Source of the DNA: Chitinophaga hostae
GTDB lineage: Bacteria > Bacteroidota > Bacteroidia > Chitinophagales > Chitinophagaceae
Reading direction: 5' to 3'
Assembly (NCBI RefSeq): GCF_018224885.1
Contig: NZ_JAGTXB010000005.1
Span: 310,001-374,000, forward strand
DNA: 64,000 bases
In this document: in pieces, positions 9,949 through 19,101 of the stretch
How positions within the stretch are numbered: the first letter of the stretch is position 1
Layout of the letters: each line of letters opens with the position of its first letter
Position numbers and translations under genes: made by a program
Notes under the pieces: model-generated
Told to the model about the DNA's origin: nothing
The model's input: the letters and a program-made list of their open reading frames with translations, nothing else
The model's database searches: none

Positions 9949-10102
9949 CGTTGGGCTGAAAAATTAGATGTAGTCGCTCAATAATTGAAGGATAGAACAA
10001 ATTTTTGAACGTATCAGCTTTGTCTTTATTTACACCCCTGAATGCGTTAAATACATCAACAATTAGTTTAATCGCACCAGTTACATCGCCGAATGTAGAC
10101 AT
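9866..10102 (-). CDS. Possible small protein, unknown
   Basis: A 78-codon frame with ATG at 10102. Its first 50 residues (STFGDVTGAIKLIVDVFNAF, then RGVNKDKADTF) lie in the gap and read like a real amphipathic protein. The last 27 codons run antisense into the end of susD. No family is recognised. It may be a fragment of a lost gene, in step with other debris in this gap. Confidence 0.25.
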   Translation of the reverse strand: MSTFGDVTGAIKLIVDVFNAFRGVNKDKADTFKNLFYPSIIERLHLIFQPNVTKAGFAPATCFFEFHPVESDRDTWLS

Positions 10103-10190
10103 AGGGAAAGAGATTTTAGTTTATTGCATGTGACAGTCTAAGATGCGTTTTTTTGACCTTCAAAAAGGGATTAGCTTTCAGTCAGGTTAG

Positions 10191-10236
10191 TAATAAGGTG
10201 GTGCCTCAAAGTTAACTTTGAAGCACCACCTTATTA
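10191..10236. terminator. Bidirectional terminator (46-nt near-perfect palindrome)
   Basis: Arms of 23 nt, with one mismatched position, centred on AAGTTAACTT and flanked by TAATAAGG and CCTTATTA. It lies about 240 bp after susD and probably ends transcription from both sides. Confidence 0.6.
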
Positions 10237-10268
10237 TTTACAATTCATCATGGGTAAATTCAAGCTCT

Positions 10269-10409
10269 TCATTTGAGGAGCTTCTTCTTTTTTGCCGCAT
10301 TTTCGATCCTTAAACGCTGAATGAAACCTCCAATGCTTTCCTGGTATACCGATTTGTAAGAAAGAACTGTATTGGGTAATATATTATAAAATAAACTATT
10401 GCTAAGTCC
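10269..10409 (-). pseudogene. Gene remnant, possibly AraC-like
   Basis: A 46-codon open stretch on the minus strand without a start codon, containing SVYQESIGGFIQRLRIENAA. This resembles the linker between the two helix-turn-helix motifs of AraC regulators, but the protein stops directly after it. The similarity is short. The reading supports decayed coding DNA more than a specific family. Confidence 0.25.
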
Positions 10410-10523
10410 TTACTTCACCAATGTTGAATAGTTATTCAGGAAATTTCAGGAAAAATTTTCTCCGGAGAGGGGGGGAAGCTGCCCTTAAAACGTATTTAGT
10501 CATAATTGTAATCTCGCAGCCAA

Positions 10524-11492
10524 ATGAATAAAGACCAGTTACATTCCATCCTCGAAAAGATCAGAGAGGGAAATTCCACGAAGGAAGAATGGGATTTATT
10601 GGTCCAATGGTATGAAGCTGCCATTGAGGCCGATGCGGATGAGCTCTTTAACGAGGTGGGAGATATCATCGACAAGATGGATGTATCCTCCCTGAAGGAG
10701 CTGGAAATGCAGTTGTCCGAACCTGGAAAGCCTAAGATGACTGCCATTCTCAACCGCTGGCGCCTGGTTGGCATCGCGGCGGCCGCAGTGGTTTTGATCT
10801 TCTCCACTATCGCCGGCTTCCGCTATTTCCGGAATGGAGAGCCTGTCATGATGGTATATAGTACCGGTAAGGGGGAAATCCGTCAGATTCATTTGCCTGA
10901 CGGATCAGAGGTAACCCTGAATGCCGTCAGTATGCTGACTGTCCCGGAGTCGTTCGAATCGGAGGAAAGAAAAGTATTGCTAAAAGGCGAGGCCTTTTTC
11001 TCTGTAGCGAAGAGCGAAAATTTACCGTTCAGCGTTATGGCGGATGACAGTTTGCTGGTGAAGGTGCTCGGTACTTCATTTAACATCAGCGCATATGGCA
11101 GCAACATGGAAATGGAGGTGGCCGTTTCTACCGGTAAAGTGACGGTGAGCAAGGCTGACCGGCACTTTGGTGTGCTCACGGCAGGTCAGCAGCTTGCATA
11201 CAATAAGACCAGCAGGTTATTTTCCCGGACGAGTGACAGAAATGCTGCTGCCTGGCTGCAGGGGATCGTGGCTTTCAGAGGCAATACTTTGCAGGAAGTA
11301 GTCGAAACGCTTAACAGGATGTATGGTAAGCAGGTGCTGCTGCAACCGGGTGTAAACGGAGCGTTACAGGTTACCGGTAACTTCAGAGAGGAGCAGGGCA
11401 TTGATAATATTTTACAAATGATATGTTCTCTCCATCATTTGGAGTATACATACAAAAACAACCAGATCGTAATCGGCAGAAAGCCGTTTTAA
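10524..11492 (+). CDS. FecR family anti-sigma/sigma regulator
   Basis: Protein of 322 residues with the same plan as the FecR at 3282: cytoplasmic helical part 1-78 (LHSILEKIREGNSTKEEWDL), one membrane segment at about 80-99 (LVGIAAAAVVLIFSTIAGF), FecR domain (LPDGSEVTLNAVSMLTVP, KGEAFFSVAKSENLPFSV, VLGTSFNISAYG) and a C-terminal STN-like module (VVETLNRMYGKQVLLQPG). It is followed by susC with 127 bp between. No sigma gene lies directly upstream; the probable partner is the ECF sigma at 17092, downstream of the same susC/susD pair. Confidence 0.93.
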   Translation: MNKDQLHSILEKIREGNSTKEEWDLLVQWYEAAIEADADELFNEVGDIIDKMDVSSLKELEMQLSEPGKPKMTAILNRWRLVGIAAAAVVLIFSTIAGFRYFRNGEPVMMVYSTGKGEIRQIHLPDGSEVTLNAVSMLTVPESFESEERKVLLKGEAFFSVAKSENLPFSVMADDSLLVKVLGTSFNISAYGSNMEMEVAVSTGKVTVSKADRHFGVLTAGQQLAYNKTSRLFSRTSDRNAAAWLQGIVAFRGNTLQEVVETLNRMYGKQVLLQPGVNGALQVTGNFREEQGIDNILQMICSLHHLEYTYKNNQIVIGRKPF

Positions 11493-11619
11493 CCTGATAA
11501 CAAATGAAATTGAAATGACAGGCTGTGCAAGCATCTCTGCAGGCCATGCTTTGCCAACAGGTATCGGACCGGGAACAACGGAAACCGATGCCAAATTTAA
11601 TTAAAACTCCACGTCAACT

Positions 11620-14600
11620 ATGAAACGCAACCAAAAGAGAAGATTCTCACATCGGCGCGCAACGGGGCCTGTGATGTCAGTTTTTGCCGCTTGCCTGCTG
11701 GCCATTGTGATGGCGCTGCCATGTCAGGCACAGCAGTTGAATGAAATACGTGTTTCGTTCAGCGGCGGCGGGCGAACGCCTGTTGATGTGCTGGATGAGA
11801 TCCAGCGAAAAACAGGCATCCAGTTTGTTTACGATCCAAAACAGATCAACGGCAACAACCTAAAAGTAAATCAAACCTTCCGCCAGGCTACGGTTAAAAG
11901 TGTGTTGGACAGCCTGCGGCTTACCGCCAGGGAAAGCGGCGGGCATGTTTTGCTAAGCAGGGTTTCTGCCCCAGCCAGGGAAACTGAAAAGATCAGGATC
12001 AGAGGAGTAGTAAAAGATGGAAGAGGAAGCTTGCTGCCGGGAGCACTGGTACAGGAAATGGGCACGGCCAACGGCCAGGTCACGGCCGCAAACGGAGTAT
12101 ATGAGATCACAGCGGATGCCGGCGGCACCTTGCTCTTTAAAATGATGGGATATGTAGAAAGGGAAGTGCCGGTCCTGAACAGAAATACTATTGATGTTGT
12201 GTTGCAGGATGTGGCAAAACAGCTGGAGGAAACCGTGGTGGTAGGGTTTGGAACGCAAAAGCGGTATTCCGTTGTTGGCGCCATCACCACAATCAGGCCA
12301 GAGCAGTTGCAGATGAGTACCAGCCGCTCGCTCAGCGGCAACCTGGCCGGGCAACTTTCTGGTGTGATCGCAACCCAGCGTAGCGGGGAGCCGGGTTATG
12401 ATGATGCGAGCTTCTGGATCCGGGGGATTTCCACGTTTGCGGGCGCCCGTAGTCCGCTGGTGCTGGTTGACGGTGTGGAACGATCCCTGAACAACATAGA
12501 CCCGGCAGAGATAGAGTCTTTCTCCATCCTGAAAGACGCAGCTGCCAGCGCGGTGTACGGGGTACGCGGCGCAAATGGCGTTATCATTATCAATACCAAA
12601 AGGGGGCATATCGGGAAACCCCAGATCAATATACGTATAGAGCAAGGGTACACACAACCGGTGAAGATACCGGATTTCCTGGGCGCCGCCGATTATCTTG
12701 AAGTATTGAACAGCATTGCCCGCGAGTCTGGAGGGCAGGCGCCTTTCTCGCAGGAGCGGATAGACAATATCCGGAACAAAGTGGATCCGGACCTTTACCC
12801 GGACGTCAACTGGCTGGATGCTATCACCAACGATTATGCGTCCAACAGCAGGGTTAACCTGACTGTTTCCGGCGGCAGCGATTTGCTGCGCTACGCCTTC
12901 GTGGGCTCCTATTACGGGGAGAAAGGTATTGTCAGCAGGGACGAAATGCAAAGCTGGAACTCATCCATGAAGTTACAGCGGTACAATATGCGCACGAACA
13001 TCGATCTGAAAGTGACGCCTTCTACTTTGATGAGGGTTAATATCGGCGGGTATCTGCAAGATCACAGTAGGCCGCCGCAGTCTATTGACGACCTGTTTAG
13101 TAAAGCATTCGAGATACCGCCATATGTGCATCCTGCCCGGTATCCATCCGGTGAAATTCCTGTAACGCCGGAACGGTCGAACCCCTGGGCCCTGGCTACC
13201 CAAACGGGCTACCAGCGATCCAGTTCCAGCAAACTGGAATCCCTGTTCGCTATCGAGCAAAACCTGGATGCGCTTACGGAAGGACTGAAGGCCAACGTTA
13301 AATTCTCTTTTGACCGCTATTCGGGCAACAGCGTTACCCGCAGCAAAACACCGGATTTCTATAATCCCGCAGCTAGCCGGCGCCCCGATGGAACCCTGGA
13401 TCTCATTATCTACAAATACGGCCAGCAATTCCTGGATTATTCCACGGGCTCCGAGTGGGGGGATAAAAGCGTGTACCTGGAAGGTTCCCTAAACTATATA
13501 CGCAACTTTGGCCCACACTATGTTGATGCACTTTTTCTTTACAACCAACGGAACTATGATAATGGGGACCGGCTTCCATTCAGGAACCAGGGTATTGCCG
13601 GCCGTATCTCGTATTCTTTCCACCGCCGGTACATCGCGGAATTCAACTTCGGCTATAACGGCTCGGAAAATTTCGCCAAAGGCCGGCGTTATGGTTTCTT
13701 CCCTTCTGTCGCCGCCGGCTGGATCATCAGCGAAGAGCCGTTCATGCAGCGCTTCCGCAACACGATCTCGAAGCTGAAGGTAAGGGGCTCCTATGGTTTG
13801 GTTGGCAACGACAAGATCGACGGCCGCCGCTTTGCCTATATCACAACCATCGGCGATACGGACGGCTATAACTGGGGAATCGATGCGGATTATTACCGGG
13901 CTGGCAGATGGGAGGGCGATTACGGCGTGGATAACCTGACGTGGGAAACGGTCGCCAAATCCAATATCGGTATTGAATTGGGTTTGTTCAACAGCATCGA
14001 ATTGCGGGTGGATTTGTTTGACGAACTCCGTAGCGACATATTCATGCAACGCAAAACGGTCCCTGGTTCCTCTGGCTTTATCCAGACACCCTGGGCCAAC
14101 TTAGGGAAGGTGAACAACAAAGGGCTTGACATGTCCCTCGAACTGAACAGGCAGTTCAATTCCAACTTTTTCCTGGCGGTAAGGGGCAACCTCACTTATG
14201 CCGTCAATAAGATACTGGAGCAGGATGAACCGTCTACAGTAGTAGGTACCCCCCGTTCATCTACAGGTAAACCGGTAGGGCAAATATTTGGCCTTATAGC
14301 GGATGGCTTGTTTACGGAGGCGGATTTTGAGGATGTGAATAACGGGGTATTGATCAAATCGCTGCCCACTCATACCTATGGTATTGTGCGTCCGGGAGAC
14401 ATCAAATACAAAGACCTGAATGGCGATGGCATTGTCAACGATTTTGACCGCACGGCGATCGGCGGCACAGAAGACCCCCAGATCGTTTACGGGTTCGGTT
14501 TGAATACGCGGTACCGGCGGTTCGACCTGGGGCTTTTCTTTCAGGGTAATGCAAGAACGCACCGCATCATCGGCGATGGCACCACTTACTTTATTCCGGG

Positions 14601-14967
14601 ATCAGGTAGCGGAGCCCTGGGAAATATTTACGCCAACGTGAACGACCGGTGGACGAAGGAAAACCCGCGGCAGGACGTCTTCTGGCCGCGCCTCTCTAGC
14701 AACGTGCATGCGAACAATACACAGGCTTCCACTTGGTGGTTGAGGGACATGAGCATGATCCGGCTGAGGAACCTTGAACTGGGGTATAATTTTCCTACCT
14801 ATCACGTCGGAAAAGTGAAAATGGATAACGCGCGCCTCTTTTTCCGGGGCAATAACCTTTTTGTTCTCTCCTCCTTTGACCTGTGGGACCCGGAATTGGC
14901 TACCTCCAACGGTTTCAGGTACCCGATCATGAAATCGCTGTCCGTTGGATTAAGTGCAAATTTTTAA
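11620..14967 (+). CDS. SusC/RagA TonB-dependent outer-membrane transporter with STN domain
   Basis: Protein of 1115 residues. Signal peptide to about residue 38 (MALPCQAQQ), STN domain about 45-115 (DVLDEIQRKTGIQFVYDPKQ), CarboxypepD_reg-like domain about 125-200 (IRGVVKDGRGSLLPGALVQ), SusC box TVVVGFGTQKR at about 205-215, plug (LVLVDGVERSLNNIDPAEIE) and barrel ending in GLSANF. It is a close structural match to the SusC at 4597 (shared QRSGEPGYD and SFWIRGIST-type segments), so the two systems look like diverged duplicates. The STN domain fits signalling to the FecR encoded upstream. Confidence 0.95.
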   Translation: MKRNQKRRFSHRRATGPVMSVFAACLLAIVMALPCQAQQLNEIRVSFSGGGRTPVDVLDEIQRKTGIQFVYDPKQINGNNLKVNQTFRQATVKSVLDSLRLTARESGGHVLLSRVSAPARETEKIRIRGVVKDGRGSLLPGALVQEMGTANGQVTAANGVYEITADAGGTLLFKMMGYVEREVPVLNRNTIDVVLQDVAKQLEETVVVGFGTQKRYSVVGAITTIRPEQLQMSTSRSLSGNLAGQLSGVIATQRSGEPGYDDASFWIRGISTFAGARSPLVLVDGVERSLNNIDPAEIESFSILKDAAASAVYGVRGANGVIIINTKRGHIGKPQINIRIEQGYTQPVKIPDFLGAADYLEVLNSIARESGGQAPFSQERIDNIRNKVDPDLYPDVNWLDAITNDYASNSRVNLTVSGGSDLLRYAFVGSYYGEKGIVSRDEMQSWNSSMKLQRYNMRTNIDLKVTPSTLMRVNIGGYLQDHSRPPQSIDDLFSKAFEIPPYVHPARYPSGEIPVTPERSNPWALATQTGYQRSSSSKLESLFAIEQNLDALTEGLKANVKFSFDRYSGNSVTRSKTPDFYNPAASRRPDGTLDLIIYKYGQQFLDYSTGSEWGDKSVYLEGSLNYIRNFGPHYVDALFLYNQRNYDNGDRLPFRNQGIAGRISYSFHRRYIAEFNFGYNGSENFAKGRRYGFFPSVAAGWIISEEPFMQRFRNTISKLKVRGSYGLVGNDKIDGRRFAYITTIGDTDGYNWGIDADYYRAGRWEGDYGVDNLTWETVAKSNIGIELGLFNSIELRVDLFDELRSDIFMQRKTVPGSSGFIQTPWANLGKVNNKGLDMSLELNRQFNSNFFLAVRGNLTYAVNKILEQDEPSTVVGTPRSSTGKPVGQIFGLIADGLFTEADFEDVNNGVLIKSLPTHTYGIVRPGDIKYKDLNGDGIVNDFDRTAIGGTEDPQIVYGFGLNTRYRRFDLGLFFQGNARTHRIIGDGTTYFIPGSGSGALGNIYANVNDRWTKENPRQDVFWPRLSSNVHANNTQASTWWLRDMSMIRLRNLELGYNFPTYHVGKVKMDNARLFFRGNNLFVLSSFDLWDPELATSNGFRYPIMKSLSVGLSANF

Positions 14968-14989
14968 GCGTCATTAAAGATTTCCAGTC

Positions 14990-16864
14990 ATGAAAAAAAA
15001 ATACTACATATACCTGCTGCCTTTACTGCTTTTATGCAATTCCTGTGAAAAATTCCTGGACAAATCTCCCGAAGATCTGTTGACGCTTGACCTGGTATTC
15101 AGTGATAAAACTCGAACGGAGGATTGGCTGGCTGGTATTTACTCCAGCATCCCGGATCCTTACTGGGGCTTTGCCATGGAAATCGGGTACGATCCCCTCT
15201 CAGACGATATGGCTCCTTCCACCGGTTGGGAGCAATTTGGATGGACCGTCATTTCCAAGCAAACCGGGAACTGGAACCCAACTTCTTCCTGGAGCCCCAA
15301 CTACTGGACCAGGCTGCAGCAGCGCGTCCGTTCCGCCTATATTTTTATGAGCAGGGTAAAGCCGAACATCGCACAAAAGCTGACCGAAGAAGATGTGGAG
15401 ATTATGCGGAACGAAGCACGGTTCCTGGTGGCTTACTACTACTGGCTGTTGACGGAAACGTATGGCGTAGTGCCGTTCAACGACAAGATCGTGCCTTCAG
15501 ACGCAGCAGACGAGGAACTGATGCAGGGACAAATTCCTTTCGACAGGATGATCGACTGGATTGACAAGGAATTGAAGGATGTTTCCACCAAGCTGCCGGC
15601 TTCCTACAATATTCCCAGCAAATATGGTCGTGCTACATCCATTATGTGCCTGGCGGTAAGAGCGAGAATGCTGCTTTTCGCGGCAAGCCCGCTGGTAAAC
15701 GGCAACCCTGATTACAAAGGGTTTAAAAACAACAAGCAGGAAGATTTATATAACAATGTGTACGACCAGCAAAAGTGGGTGCGCGCCCAAAATGCCTGCA
15801 AAGAACTCATAGATGCTGCACATGCGGCTGGCCATAAACTGTACTATGAATACAACAGCGACGGTTCCATCGATCCGTTCATGTCTTATCAGAACATGAT
15901 GTTCGCCAAAGGGAACGAGAACAACGAGATCCTCTTTGCACGGCCGAGCATCCCGAGTTACGAATATGACAAACATGCGCAGCCGCGGGGCACGGGAGGA
16001 AACGGCGGAATGGGGGTTACACAATCGCTTGTGGACGCATTTTTCATGAAGAATGGCCGTTCCATCAACGATCCGGCCTCAGGTTACGTGGAAAAAGGAT
16101 TCTCAGCCCAGCCAGAAGTGCGCAACACAAAATGGCTGGAATCACAGGGCGACCAGGCCGGAAAAAAAGGACAGGTCACGCTGGAGGGTACGTGGAACAT
16201 GTATTGCAACCGGGAAGCCCGATTCTATGTATCGGTGTTGTACAATCGCGCATGGTTCCGCCGGGAGGGCCGTACAACCAGGTTCATGCAACAGGAATGG
16301 GACGGCGGGCCTACACCCGACGCACCCCAGAACGGATACCTGTTGAGAAAGAAAGTGCACCCGGCTTTCGATCCACGCACCGGCGCAAACCCTTACCGTC
16401 CGGGTATCCTCTACCGCCTTGCAGAAGCTTACCTCAATTATGCAGAGGCGCTCAATGAAGCAGACCCCAACAACCCGGAAATTTTCACCTATCTCAACCT
16501 CGTCAGGCAAAGGGCAGGGCTGCCGGGATATGGTCCCGGAGCCGGGCAAATTCTGTTGGCCGGGCAAAGTGATGTGCGGGAAGCCATCAGGCGGGAACGC
16601 CGGGTGGAATTGAATAACGAGGGACTGCGCTGGAGCGATATCCGCCGCTGGAAAATAGGGGAAGCAGTCCTGGATGCCAATTTCTACGGGATGAACTTTA
16701 ACGGCTCTAAACTCAGCGATGATGAAAACGATCCCCAGGCTTTTTTCAAGCGGACCGTTTACCAAAGGCGCAGGTTCAGTAAAAAGAATTACTGGTTTCC
16801 TGTTCCACAATCAGAGATCGACAAGAATCTGAACCTGGTACAGAATCCTTTCTGGTCAAATTAA
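14990..16864 (+). CDS. RagB/SusD family outer-membrane lipoprotein
   Basis: Protein of 624 residues with lipobox LLLCNSC (cysteine at about residue 19) and mature start EKFLDKSPEDLLTLD. The helical core and C-terminal SusD domain are present (YRLAEAYLNYAEALNEADP, VREAIRRERRVELNNEGLRW, SDIRRWKIGEAV). The gene follows susC by 22 bp. It forms the surface lid of that transporter. The two SusD proteins in this block share layout but have clearly diverged. Confidence 0.95.
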   Translation: MKKKYYIYLLPLLLLCNSCEKFLDKSPEDLLTLDLVFSDKTRTEDWLAGIYSSIPDPYWGFAMEIGYDPLSDDMAPSTGWEQFGWTVISKQTGNWNPTSSWSPNYWTRLQQRVRSAYIFMSRVKPNIAQKLTEEDVEIMRNEARFLVAYYYWLLTETYGVVPFNDKIVPSDAADEELMQGQIPFDRMIDWIDKELKDVSTKLPASYNIPSKYGRATSIMCLAVRARMLLFAASPLVNGNPDYKGFKNNKQEDLYNNVYDQQKWVRAQNACKELIDAAHAAGHKLYYEYNSDGSIDPFMSYQNMMFAKGNENNEILFARPSIPSYEYDKHAQPRGTGGNGGMGVTQSLVDAFFMKNGRSINDPASGYVEKGFSAQPEVRNTKWLESQGDQAGKKGQVTLEGTWNMYCNREARFYVSVLYNRAWFRREGRTTRFMQQEWDGGPTPDAPQNGYLLRKKVHPAFDPRTGANPYRPGILYRLAEAYLNYAEALNEADPNNPEIFTYLNLVRQRAGLPGYGPGAGQILLAGQSDVREAIRRERRVELNNEGLRWSDIRRWKIGEAVLDANFYGMNFNGSKLSDDENDPQAFFKRTVYQRRRFSKKNYWFPVPQSEIDKNLNLVQNPFWSN

Positions 16865-16873
16865 ATAAGAGCA

Positions 16874-16905
16874 GCGGCAGGCCGGGAGCATTACCGGCCT
16901 GCCGC
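16874..16905 (+). terminator. Terminator after susD
   Basis: Perfect 12-bp arms GCGGCAGGCCGG and CCGGCCTGCCGC around an 8-nt loop, followed by ATTTATTAT. It lies 10 bp after the susD stop and should end the susC/susD transcript. The sigma gene at 17092 is therefore transcribed separately. Confidence 0.75.
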
Positions 16906-17091
16906 ATTTATTATACTTAAGTGAATTTCAATGGTCATCATCTTCAGACTTGTGTTCCGGCCCGCAGGCCTGTTTGTTCCTGCACTAAGAAAATTACCCT
17001 TGCGGGTCATGGTGGTATTTTGTATATTCGTGTATCAAGCTGCGTGAACATCCCGGAATTACCTCCAACTAGTATATCCATCACATAACAC

Positions 17092-17688
17092 ATGAACAAA
17101 CTCCTGTCTGAAAATAGTGACTTGAATTCCATTAAGCACGGAGATAGCAAGGCGTTTGACGCTTTTTATCTCGAGTACTTTGACCGTATCTTCGTGTTGC
17201 TCCTTTTTTTCTCAAAGTCCAGGGAAGTGGCGCAAGACCTGGCGCAGGAAACTTTCGCCAGAGTTTGGGAAACCCGCGCCTCCCTCAACCCGGAGAACCT
17301 GCTTAAGAGTTATACGCGCCGTATCGCCAAAAACCTCCTCCAGGATCATTTCCGGAAATTGGCTGTAAGAAACAAACATGAAAAGAACCTGGCTACCGGG
17401 GAGTCTGCGGGAAATCGCACGATGGACCGCGTACTGGACAGGGAGTTGCAGAACCTGCTGGAAGAAGCTGTGAACAGCCTGCCGCAGGACAAACAGGTAA
17501 TTTTCAGGATGAGCCGCTACCAACATCTGAGTTATGCTGAAATTGCGGCGGCATTGAATACCACACCAAAAGCTGTGGAACGGCATATGGCCAGGGCGCT
17601 GCAATATCTCAGGGTACATCTTTCCGAAAAGGCCGGTTACCAATTGCCGGTTTGCCTCCTGTTATGTACAGCATTGTCGATTATCTAA
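17092..17688 (+). CDS. ECF RNA polymerase sigma factor
   Basis: Protein of 198 residues. Region 2 (AFYLEYFDRIFVLLLFFSKS, EVAQDLAQETFARVWETRA) and region 4 (SLPQDKQVIFRMSRYQHLSY, ALNTTPKAVERHMARALQYL) are clear. As in the other sigma factor, it ends in a hydrophobic tail (QLPVCLLLCTALSII). It lies downstream of a strong terminator, so it has its own promoter. Its likely anti-sigma is the FecR at 10524, which lacks a sigma gene in front of it. This order (fecR, susC, susD, sigma) is less usual. Confidence 0.92.
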   Translation: MNKLLSENSDLNSIKHGDSKAFDAFYLEYFDRIFVLLLFFSKSREVAQDLAQETFARVWETRASLNPENLLKSYTRRIAKNLLQDHFRKLAVRNKHEKNLATGESAGNRTMDRVLDRELQNLLEEAVNSLPQDKQVIFRMSRYQHLSYAEIAAALNTTPKAVERHMARALQYLRVHLSEKAGYQLPVCLLLCTALSII

Positions 17689-17725
17689 GCACATCGTTGC
17701 TCCACAGGCGCATAATAGTTAACCG

Positions 17726-17926
17726 TTATAAATTGGGGTCAAATTCTACGATCCATTCAATGCCGTATTTGTCTCTAAACACGCCGGCGTAAGTACCCCA
17801 GGGGCCATCGCCAATGTGCCCTTCAATATCTCCGCCTGCAGATAACCCGTTAAATATTTTGTCGGCTTCTTCTCTGCTTTCAGTACTCCTGGAAATTACG
17901 GTTTCCCATAAATTATTTGTTTTCAA
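17726..17926 (-). pseudogene. VOC/PhnB-like protein, C-terminal remnant
   Basis: A 66-codon frame with a TTG as only start. Its end (DGPWGTYAGVFRDKYGIEW) matches the last third of PhnB/YjdN-like VOC proteins, and the middle (SREEADKIFNGLSAGGDI) matches the helix before it. Full family members are about 140 residues, so the N-terminal half, including metal ligands, is missing; an in-frame stop lies just upstream of the TTG. It is probably a dead fragment. Confidence 0.6.
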
Positions 17927-18024
17927 AAATTCTATTTTGCAGGTCAGATAAATTATTAATTATGACTAGATATCAAGTTGTCTGTAATGATATGTTTGAT
18001 GGTCACCTCCATAGGTAGCATGAT

Positions 18025-18162
18025 TTAATTTTCATTCGACTGAGAGAAAGATCGCATGAATTCTTCTAGTACCATTACCTTATCGTCTGTGTAATATATG
18101 GCAGTGTATATAGTATTGAAATCAGGAAAAGTATTTTCATTCCCAATGAGGTTAATTTTCAA
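18025..18162 (-). pseudogene. C-terminal gene fragment, unknown
   Basis: Minus-strand stretch of 45 codons starting at a TTG and ending in VMVLEEFMRSFSQSNEN and a stop. It has real protein character but no recognised family. A second short open stretch (LKEKLLLIFEAGVAGSTPL) ends just upstream of it. The rest of 17927-18336 shows nothing, so this gap is decayed coding DNA. Confidence 0.25.
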
Positions 18163-18336
18163 TTAAAGTGGTGTAGATCCTGCCACCCCAGCTTCAAAGA
18201 TCAGCAGCAATTTTTCTTTTAATCTGGTTCAAGGATCAGTATCACTCGGTGTATCCGATAATAGAGCAGAATATCAACAGATGCTGATGTAAGAGATATT
18301 TATTAGTTGCAACCAATAACAATTAAATGAGCTAGA

Positions 18337-19101
18337 ATGATAAAGCACATATACGGCGCAAGATGGTGGAAATTCGATTTTCATAATCATACACCTGCAT
18401 CTAATGACTTTGGCAAAGGTGATGGGGGCCATATGTCCATTACACCTGAAAATTGGTTATTGATGTATATGCAGGCGGGGATCGATTGTGTTGCTATCAC
18501 TGACCACAATTCTGGAGAATGGGTAGATAAACTAAAATTGGCATTGCAGTCTTTGGATGATTCAAAACCGATTGGATACCGAAAACTATTTCTATTCCCT
18601 GGAGTTGAAATAACCGCATCGAGTAACATACATATTCTTGCGTTGTTTGACACTACTGTTGGGACGAAGGAAATTAATGCTCTATTGGGAGCAATTAATT
18701 TCCCCGCGGAGCATTTTGGAACTTCTGATGCCGTAAGTCCAAAGAGTGTAGAGGAGATTATCGCTGAAATTCACAAAAAAGGTGCAATTGCCATCCCCGC
18801 TCACGTTGATGAGGCTTGCGGACTATTCAAACTCACTGGGCACACCTTTTCTCAGGCTTTGAAAGCCGAAGAATTACTTGCTATTGAAGTGATCAATAAA
18901 ACTTTTGAAAAGCCTGAATTATATAAGCAATCGAAGCTATCATTAGCAGAAGTCCTTGGTTCTGATAGTCATGTCGCTGCACAAGTTGGAAGTAATTATA
19001 CGTGGGTGAAAATGAGTACACCATCTTTGGATGCACTAAGGTTTGGATGCACTAAGGCTCGCCTTGCACGATTGCGAAGACGGTATAATAAGGAAAGATG
19101 A
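18337..19101 (+). CDS. TrlF-like protein, N-terminal PHP half (frameshifted)
   Basis: First 254 codons of a PHP plus AAA ATPase protein. The PHP metal-dependent phosphoesterase motifs are visible: FDFHNHTPASND with H16 and H18, VAITDHNSG with D56 and H57, and GAIAIPAHVDEACGLF further on. After SLDAL the frame shifts because of a 16-bp tandem duplication, and the protein ends early with a spurious tail (RLARLRRRYNKER). Without the duplication the frame runs on into the ATPase half as SLDALRLALHDCEDGIIRKD. Proteins with this fusion are annotated as TrlF family AAA-like ATPases; their role is not well established, although such PHP-SMC-like fusions are often found in defence-rich DNA. The surroundings are AT-rich and full of fragments. 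Confidence 0.8.
   Translation: MIKHIYGARWWKFDFHNHTPASNDFGKGDGGHMSITPENWLLMYMQAGIDCVAITDHNSGEWVDKLKLALQSLDDSKPIGYRKLFLFPGVEITASSNIHILALFDTTVGTKEINALLGAINFPAEHFGTSDAVSPKSVEEIIAEIHKKGAIAIPAHVDEACGLFKLTGHTFSQALKAEELLAIEVINKTFEKPELYKQSKLSLAEVLGSDSHVAAQVGSNYTWVKMSTPSLDALRFGCTKARLARLRRRYNKER
19026..19057. repeat. 16-bp tandem duplication causing frameshift
   Basis: TTTGGATGCACTAAGG occurs twice head to tail (19026-19041 and 19042-19057) with no mismatch. Sixteen bases is 15 plus 1, so the second copy shifts the frame by one. Deleting one copy rejoins the two halves into one ORF of 909 residues. Confidence 0.95.

Noticed and set aside
11953-12951. Long minus-strand open frame (332 codons) opposite susC
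   Set aside because: Shadow of the SusC coding sequence: the plus-strand frame has complete family motifs, and the antisense translation shows no domain and poor composition.
16142-16810. Minus-strand open frame of 222 codons opposite susD
   Set aside because: Antisense shadow of a clear SusD coding sequence.
17092-17688. Sigma gene assigned to the downstream TrlF region
   Set aside because: The sigma factor matches FecR-linked ECF factors, and the FecR at 10524 lacks a sigma gene, so pairing with the upstream SusCD set is more economical.
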